DNA of 64,000 bases from JAMLHH01 sp035515235 (GTDB taxonomy: Bacteria > Bacteroidota > Bacteroidia > Chitinophagales > JADIYW01), in NCBI GenBank assembly GCA_035515235.1, contig DATJBS010000061.1:20809-84808 (forward strand), written 5' to 3'. Position 1 is the stretch's first letter. The number at the start of each line of letters is the position of its first letter. The notes beneath the pieces are model-generated. The model saw only the letters and a list, made by a program, of their open reading frames with translations. It had not been told where the DNA came from and did no database searches. The position numbers were made by a program, and so were the translations under genes. This document shows, one piece after another, positions 17,465 to 26,046 of the stretch.

Positions 17465-17550
17465 TTCTTATTTAGAAATATCATAAATTTAGATTTTTTG
17501 TAATATTGTACTTCTGCTCTCACTAATAGACCAGTGAATAAATTATTGAT

Positions 17551-18120
17551 ATGAATAAGAAGGCTAACAGTGAATTAAGTGCAGAACATGCAGATGTATT
17601 GTTGACTACACTAGAAAAACGTTTTCACCAAAATATGCATAGACATCCTTCTATCTTATGGGAAGAAGTGTACAAGAAATTAGTCCTGCAACCTTCAAAA
17701 AATTGGTCACTTCATCAAATGGAAATCACCGGAGGCAAACCTGATGCGGTGGAGTTTAAAGAAAAATCGGATAATTATTTTTTTATTGATTGCTCAGCAG
17801 AAAGTCCAAAAGAGCGTAGAAGTCTTTGTTACGATAAAAAGGGATTGGATGCTCGTAAAGAATTTAAGCCAAAGAATACAGCTGTCGATTTAGCTCATGA
17901 AATGGGAGTAGAATTATTAGATGAAGCTCAGTATCAATTTTTGCAATCCTTAGAAGAGTTTGATTTGAAAACATCTAGTTGGTTAAAAACGCCAACTTCT
18001 ATAAGAGAATTGGGAGGAGCAATTTTCGGGGACAGAAGATTTAATCATGTATTTGTTTATCACAATGGTGCATCTTCCTATTATGGAGGTAGAGGCTTTA
18101 GAGCAATATTAAAACTTTAA
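17551..18120 (+). CDS. DUF4256 family protein
   Basis: The 189-residue protein matches the DUF4256 family along its whole length. Recognisable blocks are WSLHQMEITGGKPDAV near residue 51, FIDCSAESPKERRSLCYD near 75, ALDLAHEMG-like and LLDEAQYQFLQ near 120-130, KTSSWLKTP near 142 and VFVYHNGASSYYGGRGFR near 169. The family is widespread and soluble, and I know of no established function. No signal peptide or membrane segment is present. Its stop is 1 bp from the stop of the convergent OmpA-family gene, so there is no terminator between them. A TACTTCTG near 17509 may be its -7 element. Confidence 0.85.
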   Translation: MNKKANSELSAEHADVLLTTLEKRFHQNMHRHPSILWEEVYKKLVLQPSKNWSLHQMEITGGKPDAVEFKEKSDNYFFIDCSAESPKERRSLCYDKKGLDARKEFKPKNTAVDLAHEMGVELLDEAQYQFLQSLEEFDLKTSSWLKTPTSIRELGGAIFGDRRFNHVFVYHNGASSYYGGRGFRAILKL

Positions 18121-18121
18121 A

Positions 18122-20314
18122 CTACTTGTTTTTTATCTGATTAGCCTCGTCTATTGTGATAGCTTCTCCTTTGAAAAAGGGCACTATAAACGCATCTGTT
18201 AATCCTCTTTGATGTACTTTGTCTAAATAGGACTTAGCTGTTTCGTAATTGGGATAAGATGAAATGAAAATTTTGTACAATTCCTTATCCTTTACCTGTT
18301 GTTTTTCAATATTACCTAAGTCGCTAATCTTTTGCAACCATTTTTCGTCCGGTTGTTTGTAGACACCTATTTGAATTTTATAGATCAAATCGTTTTTCTC
18401 GACATACTGTTGGTCAAAAATTACTGAGCTCATAGTCTGTTCATCAGAACCTAATTGCTCAAATCCAATCAATTTAAATTCAGTTCTTCTATTGATAGCA
18501 TGTTGTTCTTCTGAGCATTTTACTTTGTCAGCACATTCATTCAACAGCTGAGATTCGCCATATCCTTTTGCAAATAATTTGTTTTTTGATATGCCATTAG
18601 ATATTAAATACTTGACAACATTTTCTGCTCTTTTCTCAGATAATTTATTGTTGTATTTAGCGTCAGCTCTGCTATCAGTATGTGAACCTATTTCTATAAT
18701 CCAAGTAGGATTGTCAATGAGCAAATTGTGTAATTTGTTAAGTTCTTTAGCTGCTTCATTGCTAATATCTGCTTTGTCAAAATCGTAATAAATATTAGGG
18801 ATAATGATACTTTTGTTAAGTTCAATTCTTTGTAATTCTATATTTAAGCTTGAAAGATCCTGAAGAGAATTGATAGCTATATCACTAGGGAAATATTGAG
18901 AAAAAGTAGTTAAAACGTGACCTTTCTCAAAACTTGACGGCAATTCTATTTGATAATATCCTAGATGATCTGTTTTGGCTTCTATTGGGTTTTGGTTTTG
19001 ATCTAATAAAGTAATAGTAGCATTCTTGATGAATTCATTAGTATTCTTATCGACGACTGTTCCTTTTAGAACTGTTGATTTTTGATTTTCTAAATATTCG
19101 GTAGAAATCAATCTGTAGATATCGTCATTTCCAGCTCCGCCTGTTCTATTTGAACTAAAATATCCGTTGTTTTTATTTTTATCTAATATCAATCCAAAAT
19201 CGTCATAACCTGAATTGATAGGTTTGCCCATATTTACTGGAGTAGTCCATAATCCATTTTCAAACTTAGAATAAAAAATATCTAAACCACCATATCCAGC
19301 GTGACCTTCTGATGCGAAATACAGCATTCCATCTTTGTGAAGAAATGGAAATAATTCATTCTTAGTGGTGTTGATAGTCGGCCCGAGGTTAATAGGAGTA
19401 GACCATCTATTTCCTGAATTTCTAGAGTAATAAATATCAGTCCCACCTAATCCTCCAGGCATATCAGAAACAAAATACATCACTTTGCCATCTTCGCTTA
19501 ATGTAGGATGAGAGATAGAATAAGTAGGATTGTTTAAAGAAATAGGTTTTAATTCAGTCCATTTCTTACCTCTTTTCATTGCAGAATAAATACCTAAAGT
19601 ATTAGTTGTGCTTTTGTTTTTCTTATCAAGATTCTGATTGTGTGAGAAATATATCATTTTCGACTGTCGAATAAAAGAAACAGGTCCTCCATGAAAATTA
19701 TTGACTTTTGGAAGTTCTAATTCTTGAATAGCAGTTTTTTCTTTACCAGTTGGTAAAAATGGAATTTGATAAATTGTCAACCAAGGTCTATTATTCCAAT
19801 CGTAAAGAGATTTTTTACTTTTAGTATTCCCTATAAATGCAATTCCATCTCTATAATAACTTGGTGAAAACTCGTCTCCATTAGTATTCAGATTGGCTAT
19901 AGTTAATACATTATATGTTGAAGGCGCAATGTTTCTAAGAGTGCTAGAAATATTGGTTTTATATTGATCTCCAAAACTGAGGAAGATACTATCTGAAGCC
20001 ACTAAATTGCCGTTGATTTTGTACAATTCTGCTAAAAGTATTTTATATTTTTCAGAAAGCTCATTGACTGTAGATGCTTTTTTTAGCCAATCCAATGCCT
20101 CTTGGAAATTTCTTTGTGCATAATAAGATTGAGCTAATATTATTTTTGTTTCGAAATCACCTAATCCTTTGTTTTCTAATTCTAAGAATTTCTTTATAGT
20201 AGAATGATAATTGGTTTGCTCAAATTGATGAACAGCTTGAATTCGATCTTGATGTTGAGCCATTCCATTCGTCCAACATAATAAAGCTATAAATGTCCAG
20301 ATATAATTTTTCAT
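18122..20314 (-). CDS. PorE-like OmpA-family protein (TPR, beta-propeller, CRD, OmpA, SPOR-like)
   Basis: Periplasmic/outer-membrane protein of the kind linked to type IX secretion and gliding, 730 residues with signal peptide MKNYIWTFIALLCWTNGMAQ. Domains by pattern: TPR-like helices ~25-120; PD40/WD40-type propeller ~140-415, with repeated FSPSYYRDGIAFIGN, HPTLSEDGKVMYFVSD and GYGGLDIFYS; a carboxypeptidase-regulatory-like domain ~425-500 (LKGTVVDKNTNEFIKNA); an OmpA C-terminal peptidoglycan-binding domain ~515-630 (YYDFDKADIS, HTDSRADAKYNNKLSEKRA). A last domain ~645-715 (YKIQIGVYK, YKIFISSYPNYETAKSYLD) looks like SPOR. Porphyromonas PorE has the first four. The gene shares one base (TAATG) with the upstream PorP/SprF gene, so the two are coupled. 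Confidence 0.85.
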   Translation of the reverse strand: MKNYIWTFIALLCWTNGMAQHQDRIQAVHQFEQTNYHSTIKKFLELENKGLGDFETKIILAQSYYAQRNFQEALDWLKKASTVNELSEKYKILLAELYKINGNLVASDSIFLSFGDQYKTNISSTLRNIAPSTYNVLTIANLNTNGDEFSPSYYRDGIAFIGNTKSKKSLYDWNNRPWLTIYQIPFLPTGKEKTAIQELELPKVNNFHGGPVSFIRQSKMIYFSHNQNLDKKNKSTTNTLGIYSAMKRGKKWTELKPISLNNPTYSISHPTLSEDGKVMYFVSDMPGGLGGTDIYYSRNSGNRWSTPINLGPTINTTKNELFPFLHKDGMLYFASEGHAGYGGLDIFYSKFENGLWTTPVNMGKPINSGYDDFGLILDKNKNNGYFSSNRTGGAGNDDIYRLISTEYLENQKSTVLKGTVVDKNTNEFIKNATITLLDQNQNPIEAKTDHLGYYQIELPSSFEKGHVLTTFSQYFPSDIAINSLQDLSSLNIELQRIELNKSIIIPNIYYDFDKADISNEAAKELNKLHNLLIDNPTWIIEIGSHTDSRADAKYNNKLSEKRAENVVKYLISNGISKNKLFAKGYGESQLLNECADKVKCSEEQHAINRRTEFKLIGFEQLGSDEQTMSSVIFDQQYVEKNDLIYKIQIGVYKQPDEKWLQKISDLGNIEKQQVKDKELYKIFISSYPNYETAKSYLDKVHQRGLTDAFIVPFFKGEAITIDEANQIKNK

Positions 20315-21270
20315 TAGAAATATCTTGGGCTTTTATAAATAATAGAAGAAGTTTTAAATACAGGCATATCAAATGATAATAATATTTCGTGCGACCCAGA
20401 ATTTGAAGGTCTTAATGCTTTCCATGACAAATCATAAGAGTAACCGATATTCAGTTTTTTATCTCCTTTGTTAAAGCTATGCATGTACTGAGCTAAGAAA
20501 ATTATGCTTTTATCTGTTCGCACACCAAATCCCCCAAGAAATTTATCGTAGAAAATACCATTGACAGTAAATTCTGCTTGAACAGGTTCTGCGTTTGCTA
20601 TCCTTATAGTTGTAGTTGGTAATAATCTGAAATCATTATTGATATTCCATTGGTATGCACCTGATATGAAATATTGTTGGAGAGGTTTGAATCCCCATTT
20701 TGGGTCTTTAAAAATAGAAGTAGGTAATATCTGTGGAGCTCCAAAACCTACAGAGAAATTTTCTCCATAGAAATATGCACCTGCACCAAATATAGGCATC
20801 CAACTTTTTTCAAACTCACCAGGTTGGATTATGTCAGGCATGCCATCATCTGTAATCAATTTTGAGCTATTTACATTCCTAAATTCCGCGCCAGCATTGA
20901 CTCCTAATGATAAAGTATATTTTTCTTTAAATTTTAATCTATATGCATATTGAGCAGTAATTCCATTGGTCATTAATGCGCCAATTCTGTCATTGTAAAA
21001 ATTAATACCAACAGCTATGTTTTCTTTTTTTAATGGAGTGTGTACGGCAGCATTAATAGTGGTAGGTGCACCTTCCATTCCTACCCATTGTAATCTATTT
21101 ATTACTTGAGCGTGCAGAACCTCTTTGCTTCCTACATAAGCAGGATTGTAGAATTGTTCATTCCAATAGTAATGGGAAAATAGAGAAGATTGTTGGCTAA
21201 AGCCTTGAATTGCAAATGTCGTGAACAATGCAAACCATATACTTCTTAAAAATTTGATTTTTAAAGACAT
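20314..21270 (-). CDS. PorP/SprF-family type IX secretion membrane protein
   Basis: Outer-membrane barrel of the PorP/SprF family, 318 residues. After a signal peptide ending IQGFSQ comes the family's opening block SLFSHYYWNEQFYNPAYVGS, then LHAQVINRLQWVGMEGAPTT and KKENIAVGINFYNDRIG, all hallmark segments, and alternating beta strands to the C-terminus. PorP-like proteins work with type IX secretion to anchor or help export particular large adhesins. Here it is the first gene of a two-gene operon with a PorE-like protein, but the giant adhesin that often accompanies such pairs is not in the window. A TATCTTAG about 20 bp upstream on the minus strand may be the -7 element. Confidence 0.92.
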   Translation of the reverse strand: MSLKIKFLRSIWFALFTTFAIQGFSQQSSLFSHYYWNEQFYNPAYVGSKEVLHAQVINRLQWVGMEGAPTTINAAVHTPLKKENIAVGINFYNDRIGALMTNGITAQYAYRLKFKEKYTLSLGVNAGAEFRNVNSSKLITDDGMPDIIQPGEFEKSWMPIFGAGAYFYGENFSVGFGAPQILPTSIFKDPKWGFKPLQQYFISGAYQWNINNDFRLLPTTTIRIANAEPVQAEFTVNGIFYDKFLGGFGVRTDKSIIFLAQYMHSFNKGDKKLNIGYSYDLSWKALRPSNSGSHEILLSFDMPVFKTSSIIYKSPRYF

Positions 21271-21312
21271 AATTTCTAGAACTCAGCTAAGATAATGCAT
21301 CTTTTAGTTAAA

Positions 21313-22074
21313 TTATTTCTTTTGAAGCATAGCGACAAAACCATTTAGTATCGATTGAGTATGTGGATGAAACCAATGCTCCACAACTTTGTCCAAAAGG
21401 TCCTCTTCATAATTCGTTACAGTATGAATCATATCTGTTCTTAAGTTCAACTTTGTAGCAGACCAAGTTTTCTGATCGAATTTTAAATAGTGCGATACTT
21501 TCCTCTCCGCAGTTTCTAAAACTTGTTCGGCAGGAACGACTACATCAACTAATCCAGCATCAGAAGCTTGTTGTGGATTCATTAATCTTCCTTCCATCAA
21601 AAATTGATATGCTCTATGTTTTCCTAACCAAAAAGAATACAGTTCAAATACGTGACGTGGTACAGTGATGCCTACAGGAATTTCATTTAGCCCTATTTTA
21701 AAATTACCTGCACCCATAATACGATAGTCACACGCAATAGCAACTATACATCCGCCTGCAGGAGAGTGACCTGTAATTGCTGCTACTAGTGGTTTTGGAA
21801 AAGAGACCAACTCTATAATCAAGTCCATGAAGGCTTTCCAAAATTGCTTAGTTTTAACACGATCGTAGTTCATAATCTCTGGAAGATCCAAACCTGAAGA
21901 GAAGAAATTTTCTTTTCCAGTAATAATTAATGCTTTGGTCTTATCATCACTTTTTAAGGTTTTTAATACTTCAATCATTTCCTCAAACATTTGCATATTC
22001 ATAGGATTTGATCGACCTCTATCAAACATGAGAATGCTATAATCTTCCTTCTGGGTCAGTTTTAATGTTTCCAT
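21313..22074 (-). CDS. Enoyl-CoA hydratase/isomerase family protein
   Basis: Crotonase-fold protein, 253 residues. The first oxyanion block is ITGKENFFSSGLDLPEI near residue 50 and the second is ITGHSPAGGCIVAIACDYRIM near 99. FKIGLNEIPVGITVP follows near 125, where the Glu sits at the position of one catalytic Glu. The second canonical catalytic Glu is not evident: the region after it reads VPRHVFELYSFWLG. The enzyme may therefore be an isomerase or another crotonase-type activity instead of a classical hydratase. It lies between the PorP operon and NDH-2 with no operon partner. Confidence 0.85.
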   Translation of the reverse strand: METLKLTQKEDYSILMFDRGRSNPMNMQMFEEMIEVLKTLKSDDKTKALIITGKENFFSSGLDLPEIMNYDRVKTKQFWKAFMDLIIELVSFPKPLVAAITGHSPAGGCIVAIACDYRIMGAGNFKIGLNEIPVGITVPRHVFELYSFWLGKHRAYQFLMEGRLMNPQQASDAGLVDVVVPAEQVLETAERKVSHYLKFDQKTWSATKLNLRTDMIHTVTNYEEDLLDKVVEHWFHPHTQSILNGFVAMLQKK

Positions 22075-22175
22075 ATTAGTGCTTCGATATTAAACGATTG
22101 TAAATATTAGCAATTTCTATGGAATTTCTTTAACATTTAAGGCAAATTTGAGTTAATTATTAGAATACATATATT

Positions 22176-23468
22176 ATGGATTTAAAATTACCGCAGACGA
22201 CTCAGAAACGTATAGTCATTATTGGTGGCGGATTCGCTGGGATCAATGTTGCTTTAAAGCTTAAAGATTCTGATTTTCAAATTGTTTTATTAGACAAACA
22301 TAATTATCATACTTTCCAACCTCTATTATATCAAGTAGCTACAGGTGGTTTGGAGCCTACATCTATTGCCTATCCTTTAAGAAAACTCATCAAGAAATTA
22401 CCGGGAGTATTTTTTAGATTGGCTACAGTCGAGCAAGTTTCTACTGCTGAGAAAACTATAAAAACTGATTTAGGAGATTTGACCTATGATATTTTGGTGA
22501 TTGCTACTGGAAGTACTACTAATTTTTTCAATTTGCCTGAAGAGAGTACTTCTAAAATGAAAACGCTAAAATCTATTCCGCAAGCACTAGATTTAAGAAG
22601 TTATATTTTAGAGAATTTTGAAAGTGCTCTTTTAGAAAATAATTTGGAGCATAAGCAAGCCTTAATGAATATTGCTATTGTAGGTGGTGGTCCTACAGGT
22701 GTGGAAATGGCAGGAGCGATTGGCGAGATGAAAAACCACATGTTGCCAGGAGATTATAAAGAGCTGAATTTGAAAAAAATGCAAGTTCATTTATTTGAAG
22801 CCGCAGATACTCTATTGGGTCCAATGTCTAAAGATTCTCAAAAGAGAGCATTAGAATATTTAGCAGATTTTGGAGTTGTTATACATTTAAATACTGCTGT
22901 TAAATCCTATAAAAATGGCGAGTTGATTTATGGAGATGATGAAACTTTAATGACTGAAACTGTGATATGGACAGCTGGCGTAAAAGGAGCATCTATACCT
23001 GGATTACCACTTGAATCTTATATGCCTAATAGTAGATTAAAAGTCAATGAGTATAATCAGGTGAATGGACTTGAGGATGTCTATGCTTTAGGAGATCTTG
23101 CTTTTATGCCGACAGATGATTTTCCAAGAGGTCACCCAATGGTAGCTCCAGTTGCTATTCAGCAAGGAGAGTTATTTGCAAAAAACATAGAGAGAAAATT
23201 TAAAGGATCTCCATTGAAAGAATTTAAATATTTAGATAAAGGTTCAATGGCAACTGTTGGTAGAAATAGAGCAGTTGTAGATTTTCCTGGAGAAAAAGTA
23301 AAACTCGGTGGATTTATTGCATTCATTGCTTGGATGGTAGTTCACTTGATGTCTTTGGTAGGATTTAGAAACAAACTAATAGTTTTGACAGGATGGTTAT
23401 ATAACTATATGAACTACGATCGAGTGTTGAGACTTATTATTCGACCGTCTAAATCAAAACAAAACTAA
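22176..23468 (+). CDS. Type II NADH dehydrogenase (NDH-2)
   Basis: Non-proton-pumping NADH:quinone oxidoreductase on the cytoplasmic face of the inner membrane, 430 residues. The FAD-binding VIIGGGFAGINVALK is at ~14-28, HTFQPLLYQVATGGLEP near 44 is the NDH-2 quinone/flavin signature, and the NADH-binding NIAIVGGGPTGVEMAGA lies near 167. VYALGDLAFMP near 308 completes the FAD site. The C-terminal AWMVVHLMSLVGFRNK and MNYDRVLRLIIRP form the amphipathic membrane anchor. It supplies quinol for the alternative complex III encoded 3 kb downstream, although the two are not one operon. Confidence 0.93.
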   Translation: MDLKLPQTTQKRIVIIGGGFAGINVALKLKDSDFQIVLLDKHNYHTFQPLLYQVATGGLEPTSIAYPLRKLIKKLPGVFFRLATVEQVSTAEKTIKTDLGDLTYDILVIATGSTTNFFNLPEESTSKMKTLKSIPQALDLRSYILENFESALLENNLEHKQALMNIAIVGGGPTGVEMAGAIGEMKNHMLPGDYKELNLKKMQVHLFEAADTLLGPMSKDSQKRALEYLADFGVVIHLNTAVKSYKNGELIYGDDETLMTETVIWTAGVKGASIPGLPLESYMPNSRLKVNEYNQVNGLEDVYALGDLAFMPTDDFPRGHPMVAPVAIQQGELFAKNIERKFKGSPLKEFKYLDKGSMATVGRNRAVVDFPGEKVKLGGFIAFIAWMVVHLMSLVGFRNKLIVLTGWLYNYMNYDRVLRLIIRPSKSKQN

Positions 23469-23550
23469 TATTTAGTAATTTTTAAAATGTTTTCTAATAG
23501 ATGATTTTGTTATAATTGCATCAATTAGGTAAAACACTTAAATTATCATC

Positions 23551-24306
23551 ATGAAAGAATCGGGAGTCAATATAGCTGTATTGGTAGATGGAGATAACGC
23601 TCAACCTAAATTGATTAAGGAGATTGTAGAAGAAGTCTCGAAATATGGCAAAGCTACAGTCCGAAGGATTTATGGAGATTGGACGACACCACAAATGAAT
23701 GGCTGGAAAAGTGTAATTAACCAACACTCTTTTAATCCAATTCAAAAGTTCTCCTATACTACTGGTAAAAACTCAACAGATAGTTCTTTAATCATTGATG
23801 CTATGGATATTCTTCATGGAGATAATATCAATGGGTTTTGCATAGTGTCAAGTGACAGTGATTATACTGGTCTTGCAAAAAGAATAAGAGAAGAAGGAAT
23901 GTTTGTGATGGGAATAGGAGAGAAGAAAACTCCTGAAGCTTTTGTGAGGTCTTGTGAAGTATTTACTTTCTCAGAAAATCTCTTAGAGGAAGATGAGCAA
24001 GTGAACGAAACAATTAATGCAAAAAAAGAGAATAGAACGAAGAAAGTTCAGAAAAAGAAAAATCTCTCCATAGAAGATGCTAGGACGATTCACAAAGCAT
24101 ATTTGATCTCAGTGAACGACGGAGACGGAGATATAGCATATATTTCTCAGATTGGAAAAAATATTAAAAAGATAGACCCAAGTTTTGACCCGAGAACATA
24201 TGGATTTGGATCATTGAAAAAACTATTTGAAGGTCTTGTAGATTACGAGGTCATCAAAAATGAAGTCAATGGATTGGATTATCCATTAATTAAATTGAAA
24301 GGGTAA
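23551..24306 (+). CDS. NYN-domain nuclease-like protein with LOTUS/OST-HTH domain
   Basis: The 251-residue protein combines a LabA/DUF88-type NYN (PIN-like) ribonuclease domain with a C-terminal OST-HTH/LOTUS domain. The acidic residues of the NYN site are visible: VLVDGDNAQ at ~10-18, TDSSLIIDAMDIL near 73 and IVSSDSDYTGLAKRIREEG near 93. A basic linker (KKENRTKKVQKKKN) leads to the second domain at ~175-250, with IAYISQIGKNI, FDPRTYGFGSLKKLF and DYEVI, the usual LOTUS order. Such proteins are thought to act on RNA, but no target is known. It is followed by the hairpin cluster at 24314-24440. Confidence 0.88.
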   Translation: MKESGVNIAVLVDGDNAQPKLIKEIVEEVSKYGKATVRRIYGDWTTPQMNGWKSVINQHSFNPIQKFSYTTGKNSTDSSLIIDAMDILHGDNINGFCIVSSDSDYTGLAKRIREEGMFVMGIGEKKTPEAFVRSCEVFTFSENLLEEDEQVNETINAKKENRTKKVQKKKNLSIEDARTIHKAYLISVNDGDGDIAYISQIGKNIKKIDPSFDPRTYGFGSLKKLFEGLVDYEVIKNEVNGLDYPLIKLKG

Positions 24307-24311
24307 TATTT

Positions 24312-24442
24312 TAGCCCATGAATTTTTAGCCCATGAATTTATTCGTGGGTGATGAATTTTTAGCCAATGAATTTATTCATTGATAAAATGAATGTAAATC
24401 AAAATTCATCCGGTTTCAATTGCCCATGAATTTATTTATTGT
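24312..24442. repeat. Cluster of near-palindromic hairpins built on ATGAATTTATTC
   Basis: Direct units TTTTAGCCcATGAATTT start at about 24310, 24325 and 24359. Two contain full palindromes: 24330-24349 (CCCATGAATTTATTCGTGGG) and 24365-24382 (CAATGAATTTATTCATTG). The two differ on both arms so that pairing is kept. A partial copy lies at 24423-24440. The cluster fills the gap between the convergent NYN and lipoprotein genes and may also end their transcripts. Confidence 0.7.
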
Positions 24443-24448
24443 CAAAAA

Positions 24449-25627
24449 TTAGTACATCATTTGTCTATTGCTATAAAAGATATTTCCAAATTGGGATTTC
24501 AATTGCTCAGTAGCTAATAAAATCATATCGGCATCAGAAGGGAAAGGTGCAGGTCCATTTTTAATTTTATTCAATGACTCACTGCTTAATGCTTTTACAT
24601 TTCCATTGTAGGTAGCATACTGATAATTAAAGACAGATTCACCCTGTGCTACTTCTTGTTTAATTACTCTTCTGCTTTTATAATCATAGAAATCTACTGT
24701 ACCTCTAATAGTGGCAGAGCGATTCATTTGAGTTTCAATTATTTTTGCAGAAAGAGTAGAGTATTTAGGCACTTTAATATCATTGCCCGCAGAATCTTTG
24801 GTGACATTGCCATTTTTATCATAAACATATTTCCAACCATCTTCTATTTCTTTCTCATCTCTATAAGAGTTCTCTTTGATTATACCTGGAGAGACATAAG
24901 ATTGGGTGATGATTAACTTTACAGCAAAGTCAAAATCTTTCCTTTCATCAGAGTTGGTATATAATGCCATCCAATTATTAAGAGAGCGACTATAATCGTA
25001 ATTCAACAATTCGTATTCAAAATCTTGAGGAAGATAAAGCTGTGGGTTTTTCTCTACACTCATTAATATATGAGTAGTACCCTTATCTCTTGCGATATCC
25101 AAAAGTTGAACAGCGTCTTTATAATCTTTATAATAATAGAAAATACAATCCAACTCATTATAAGCTAAACGAGCATTGGCGCGCGAAGAGGTATTCAGCA
25201 ATCTGACAGCTTCTTTATAATGTAGTTCTGCAATATTTTCTCTAGCTTCTTCTCTTACAGAATTATAATCAAACTGAGTCGGAGTATAAATTTTACCACT
25301 ACTATAATATATAGGTGCAACTTTTAGTACAGCATCTTGTCTGTACATCATATTGGTGTAAGTATTAAAAACCTCTGTCCAAGAACTCACAGTGTTTTTT
25401 TGCTTGAGTAGAGCAATTCGACTTTTGTCATTCTCTATCGCTCTCTCATATGCTAATTCCAAAAACTGAAGTTCTTCATCAGTAACTTTCTTGTTTTTGC
25501 TGATTCTATCTATTACTGTATTAATAGTAGTCTTGTAGTCTTTCTTTTCAAAGCTCTTTTGGACACTTGTACAAGAGGAGAGAAGAAGTAGAAAAGCACT
25601 TATAATAAGGAGGTATAAATTTCGCAT
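24449..25627 (-). CDS. Lipoprotein with helical repeats, unknown function
   Basis: The 392-residue protein starts with a short basic n-region, a long hydrophobic core and the lipobox LLLLSSC ending at residue 19. Residues ~25-190 are helical and repeat-like (FEKKDYKTTINTVIDRI, ENIAELHYKEAVRLL, YYYKDYKDAVQLLDIARDK), similar in rhythm to TPR motifs. The second half (~200-385) has beta-rich stretches such as IETQMNRSATIRGTVDFYDYK. The pattern recalls uncharacterised Bacteroidota lipoproteins; I cannot name a family. It is probably lipid-anchored, facing the periplasm or the outer membrane. It is divergent from the respiratory cluster across ~420 bp. Confidence 0.7.
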   Translation of the reverse strand: MRNLYLLIISAFLLLLSSCTSVQKSFEKKDYKTTINTVIDRISKNKKVTDEELQFLELAYERAIENDKSRIALLKQKNTVSSWTEVFNTYTNMMYRQDAVLKVAPIYYSSGKIYTPTQFDYNSVREEARENIAELHYKEAVRLLNTSSRANARLAYNELDCIFYYYKDYKDAVQLLDIARDKGTTHILMSVEKNPQLYLPQDFEYELLNYDYSRSLNNWMALYTNSDERKDFDFAVKLIITQSYVSPGIIKENSYRDEKEIEDGWKYVYDKNGNVTKDSAGNDIKVPKYSTLSAKIIETQMNRSATIRGTVDFYDYKSRRVIKQEVAQGESVFNYQYATYNGNVKALSSESLNKIKNGPAPFPSDADMILLATEQLKSQFGNIFYSNRQMMY

Positions 25628-26046
25628 GAGATTGATTTATGTATCTAAGATAAAAATTGTACCAAAGATGAGGAAAATTAAAAATAATAGTGAAGTCTTG
25701 ATATTTCTATAAGGTATTAGGGGTTACAAGATAGAGATGTTTCCAGCTTGTTATATTTTATGAAGTTTGCAAAATCGATTTTTAATTATCAGAGAAATGT
25801 CAAAAAAATGTGAAAAGATTTAGATATGTCATGTGAAAGTAAAATTAAAAGATAGACCTACATGTAAAATTTTCTATAATTCCAACTGTTAAAGGAATAT
25901 TAAATCTTAATGTTGATATGTATAACGTGTTGATTATCATGTATCGTTTGCCTTAATTAGATTGATTCTAAATTTACATTTTTTCACGTTTTTCCTCTTT
26001 TTTAGCAAATGAGAATGTATTTTTGCAGAGTAAAAGTAAAATTGCG
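25628..26046. other. Divergent regulatory interval upstream of the respiratory cluster
   Basis: This 419-bp AT-rich gap separates the lipoprotein gene from actA. It holds the actA promoter element at 26018-26025. A stretch near 25920-25955 with TTGATATG, TTGATTATCATG and ATCGTTTG looks site-like but fits no motif I can name. No small gene is evident. Confidence 0.6.
26018..26046 (+). promoter_or_regulatory. Promoter element and short leader of the ACIII-oxidase cluster
   Basis: TATTTTTG at 26018-26025 matches TAnnTTTG exactly and is followed by C. The expected start near 26031 gives a leader of about 16 nt before the ATG at 26047, without a Shine-Dalgarno sequence. No -33 TTG is present at 19 bp, which may point to activator dependence. 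Confidence 0.55.

Noticed and set aside
24312..24442. CRISPR array
   Set aside because: Units are unequal, spacers are not unique 30-40-mers, and no cas gene is near.
25920..25955. FNR/CRP-type box before actA (TTGATTATCATG)
   Set aside because: The spacing and symmetry of an FNR site (TTGAT-N4-ATCAA) are not met.
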